Below are positions 14,198 to 15,564 of a DNA stretch of 15,564 nt, in pieces. The notes beneath the pieces were generated by a model. It ran no database searches, had not been told where the DNA came from, and was given only the letters and a program-made list of their open reading frames with translations. The position numbers and the translations under genes were made by a program. The DNA is taken from the NCBI GenBank assembly GCA_900544455.1, contig UQVJ01000036.1:1-15564 (forward strand), given 5' to 3'. Origin of the DNA: an uncultured Eggerthella sp. Lineage in GTDB: Bacteria; Actinomycetota; Coriobacteriia; Coriobacteriales; Eggerthellaceae. How positions within the stretch are numbered: the stretch's first letter is position 1; each line of letters starts with the position of its first letter.

Positions 14198-14920
14198 GTG
14201 GATAACGAACGGAACATCAATGCCTGGTTGAGTGCGGCTTCGCAGGAGGTCGCTGAAGCTACTTCGAGGCTTATGGGTACGGTAAATGAGCTCCGCAAAA
14301 CGGAAACCATCTATCCTGCCCAAGAGAATATTTTGAATGCTTTGGGCTTCACGGCTCCTGAAGATGTTCGAGTGGTTATTTTGGGGCAAGATCCCTATCA
14401 CGGCCCTAACCAGGCGATGGGACTTTCATTTTCGGTTCCACAGGGCGAAAAGCTGCCGCCGAGCCTGCGTAACATCTACAAGGAAATGGTTTCCGATCTT
14501 GGGTGCTCCATGCCCGAAAGTGGGGATTTGACCTCTTGGGCGCAGCAGGGAGTCCTTCTGTTGAACACGACGCTTACCGTACGTGAGCATGCTGCAAATT
14601 CGCATGCCAAACTGGGGTGGCAAATTCTAACCAATCATGTGATTGAGCAGTGCTTCATGCTGAGGCAGCCTGTTGTGTTCTTGGCGTGGGGCAGGCATGC
14701 GGTAACGCTTGTTGAAGATGCTCGTTTGCGGGCAGCTGGCCAGGGCTGTGCAAGCTTGGAGATCAAGCATATTCTCAAGTCGACCCATCCCTCGCCTCTT
14801 TCCGCAAATAAGCAGGGTGGGGAACTGCGTGCATTTATGGGATCACAGCCCTTTTCAAGTGCGAATGCCTTGCTTGCTCGTTACGGCGAAAACCCGATCA
14901 TGTGGCAAAGTGTTTGCTAA
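14198..14920 (+). CDS. ung: Uracil-DNA glycosylase, family 1
   Basis: Ung removes uracil from DNA to begin base excision repair. The protein has 240 residues, within the family range. The catalytic water-activating loop is VVILGQDPYHGPNQAMGLSF (59-78), with D65 and H68. F78 stacks on uracil and N123 in LLNTTLTVREH binds it. WGRHA follows, and H197 in HPSPLSANK is in the Leu-intercalation loop. The end, RAFMGSQPFSSANALL, is the usual C-terminal motif. Start is GTG at 14198 with GGAG at 14189-14192, directly behind the hairpin, so there is no room for a promoter between hairpin and gene. The stop overlaps the next start (TAATG), which suggests translational coupling to the CLC gene, a partner with no obvious functional link. 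Confidence 0.97.
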   Translation: MDNERNINAWLSAASQEVAEATSRLMGTVNELRKTETIYPAQENILNALGFTAPEDVRVVILGQDPYHGPNQAMGLSFSVPQGEKLPPSLRNIYKEMVSDLGCSMPESGDLTSWAQQGVLLLNTTLTVREHAANSHAKLGWQILTNHVIEQCFMLRQPVVFLAWGRHAVTLVEDARLRAAGQGCASLEIKHILKSTHPSPLSANKQGGELRAFMGSQPFSSANALLARYGENPIMWQSVC

Positions 14921-15564
14921 TGGAAAGTCTTGCAAAACCTTTTAACCGAGTTTTCTTTTTGCTGTGTGTTCTCATAACCGGCTCGTTGGCTGGCGCCTTT
15001 ATTTGGTTGTTCTTTTTTCTTATGAACAAGGGCATTGCCTTTCTGTGGCAGACGGTGCCTGGTTGGATAAGCTATTTAACGGCAGAGTCGTTGCCTGTTC
15101 TTTCTCAAGGTCCTTTTGGGTTTGTTCCCTTTCCCCTGATCGTTTGCGTGCTGGGCGGCTTGCTAATCGGGCTGTATGCCAAGCATACGGGCATTGAACC
15201 TGAAGATCTCAATGTTGTAATGGCGAAGGTGAAGAAAACGGGCCGTTATGATTACAGTCATATTGGCAAGCTTTCCCTGGCTGCGCTGTTGCCGTTGCTG
15301 TTCGGAGGAAGCGTAGGGCCTGAAGCTGGTCTTACAGGCGTTATTGCGGGTCTGTGCACCTGGGTAGGGGACAGGATGCGCAGGTTCGGTTCGGACTTTC
15401 GCGCCCTTACCATTGCCGGCACTCAGGCAGCGCTCACCGCGGTGTTCACTGCTCCGCTCTATGGTTTCGTGGCACCGCTTTCCGGAACGGCCGATGGGTC
15501 GGGTGGGGAAGAGAGCATCACTCTTCCAAAGGCCCAGAAAGCCGTGGTGTATCTGTGCGCTATC
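14920..15564 (+). CDS. CLC (chloride channel/antiporter) family membrane protein, partial
   Basis: Translation from ATG 14920 gives 215 residues with no stop before the window ends, so about half of a typical CLC protein is seen. Membrane segments appear at about 11-36, 69-87 and 117-146. GGSVGPEAGLTGVIAGL (129-145) matches the CLC helix that begins at the gate, and AVFTAPLYG (174-182) matches the FNAPLAG motif. The protein is divergent. At the gating position, where classical proteins have Glu (GREGP), it has V132 (GSVGP). No GSGIP chloride-binding motif is visible, and the FVIEE segment after NAPLAG reads FVAPL. It may therefore be a channel or a transporter of unknown ion. The start overlaps the ung stop by one base. 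Confidence 0.82.
   Translation, partial: MESLAKPFNRVFFLLCVLITGSLAGAFIWLFFFLMNKGIAFLWQTVPGWISYLTAESLPVLSQGPFGFVPFPLIVCVLGGLLIGLYAKHTGIEPEDLNVVMAKVKKTGRYDYSHIGKLSLAALLPLLFGGSVGPEAGLTGVIAGLCTWVGDRMRRFGSDFRALTIAGTQAALTAVFTAPLYGFVAPLSGTADGSGGEESITLPKAQKAVVYLCAI

Noticed and set aside
14964..15197. Open frame of 77 codons on the + strand at the window end
   Set aside because: It is out of frame with the CLC reading from 14920, which has membrane segments and family motifs; this frame has none.

Overview
The window is one block of chromosomal housekeeping genes, all on the + strand, with a moderately high GC content. The order alaS, ruvX, mltG, aroE-position gene, aroC, aroK, aroB, M24 peptidase, efp, nusB is the one known from Actinomycetota such as Mycobacterium and Streptomyces. 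A yqeG gene, a biotin carboxylase pair and an Asp23-family gene are inserted, and the efp/biotin genes/asp23/nusB order resembles Bacillus and its relatives. Together with the protein sequences, this suggests a member of the class Coriobacteriia (perhaps Eggerthellaceae). That placement is an inference. Alternative starts are common: about six of the fifteen genes with a visible start use GTG or TTG. I see no RNA genes, insertion sequences, phage genes or CRISPR arrays.

Layout. 1-91 is the 3' end of alaS. 121-3065 is a tight run of ruvX, mltG, yqeG and a shikimate-dehydrogenase-like gene, with overlaps or short gaps. 3114-6029 is aroC, aroK and aroB behind a likely promoter, closed by a strong terminator. 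6108-7217 is an M24 Xaa-Pro peptidase. 7277-7837 is efp with its own perfect -10 box, followed by a hairpin with a UACG loop. 7967-14125 is one long transcription unit: a carboxyltransferase/AccB fusion, accC, an Asp23-family gene, nusB, xseB and dxs, closed by a hairpin. 14198-14920 is ung, which overlaps by one base a CLC-family membrane protein that runs off the window. The longest stretches without a gene are only about 70-130 bases.

How the genes work together. AroB, AroK and AroC are three of the seven chorismate-pathway steps. The gene in the AroE slot keeps the fold signature but has lost every substrate and catalytic residue I can align. MltG (cell wall), Dxs (isoprenoid precursors) and the biotin genes (carboxylation, probably including malonyl-CoA supply) serve envelope and lipid synthesis. 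EF-P, NusB, RuvX, XseB and Ung serve translation, transcription and DNA maintenance.

The most interesting locus is 7967-9859. An OadA/PycB-type carboxyltransferase domain is fused in frame to what looks like a complete acetyl-CoA-carboxylase BCCP (AccB). A consensus ribosome binding site and a GTG codon lie exactly where AccB should begin, so the gene may make both a 630-residue fusion and a free 164-residue AccB. The carboxyltransferase half also lacks the family's catalytic threonine.
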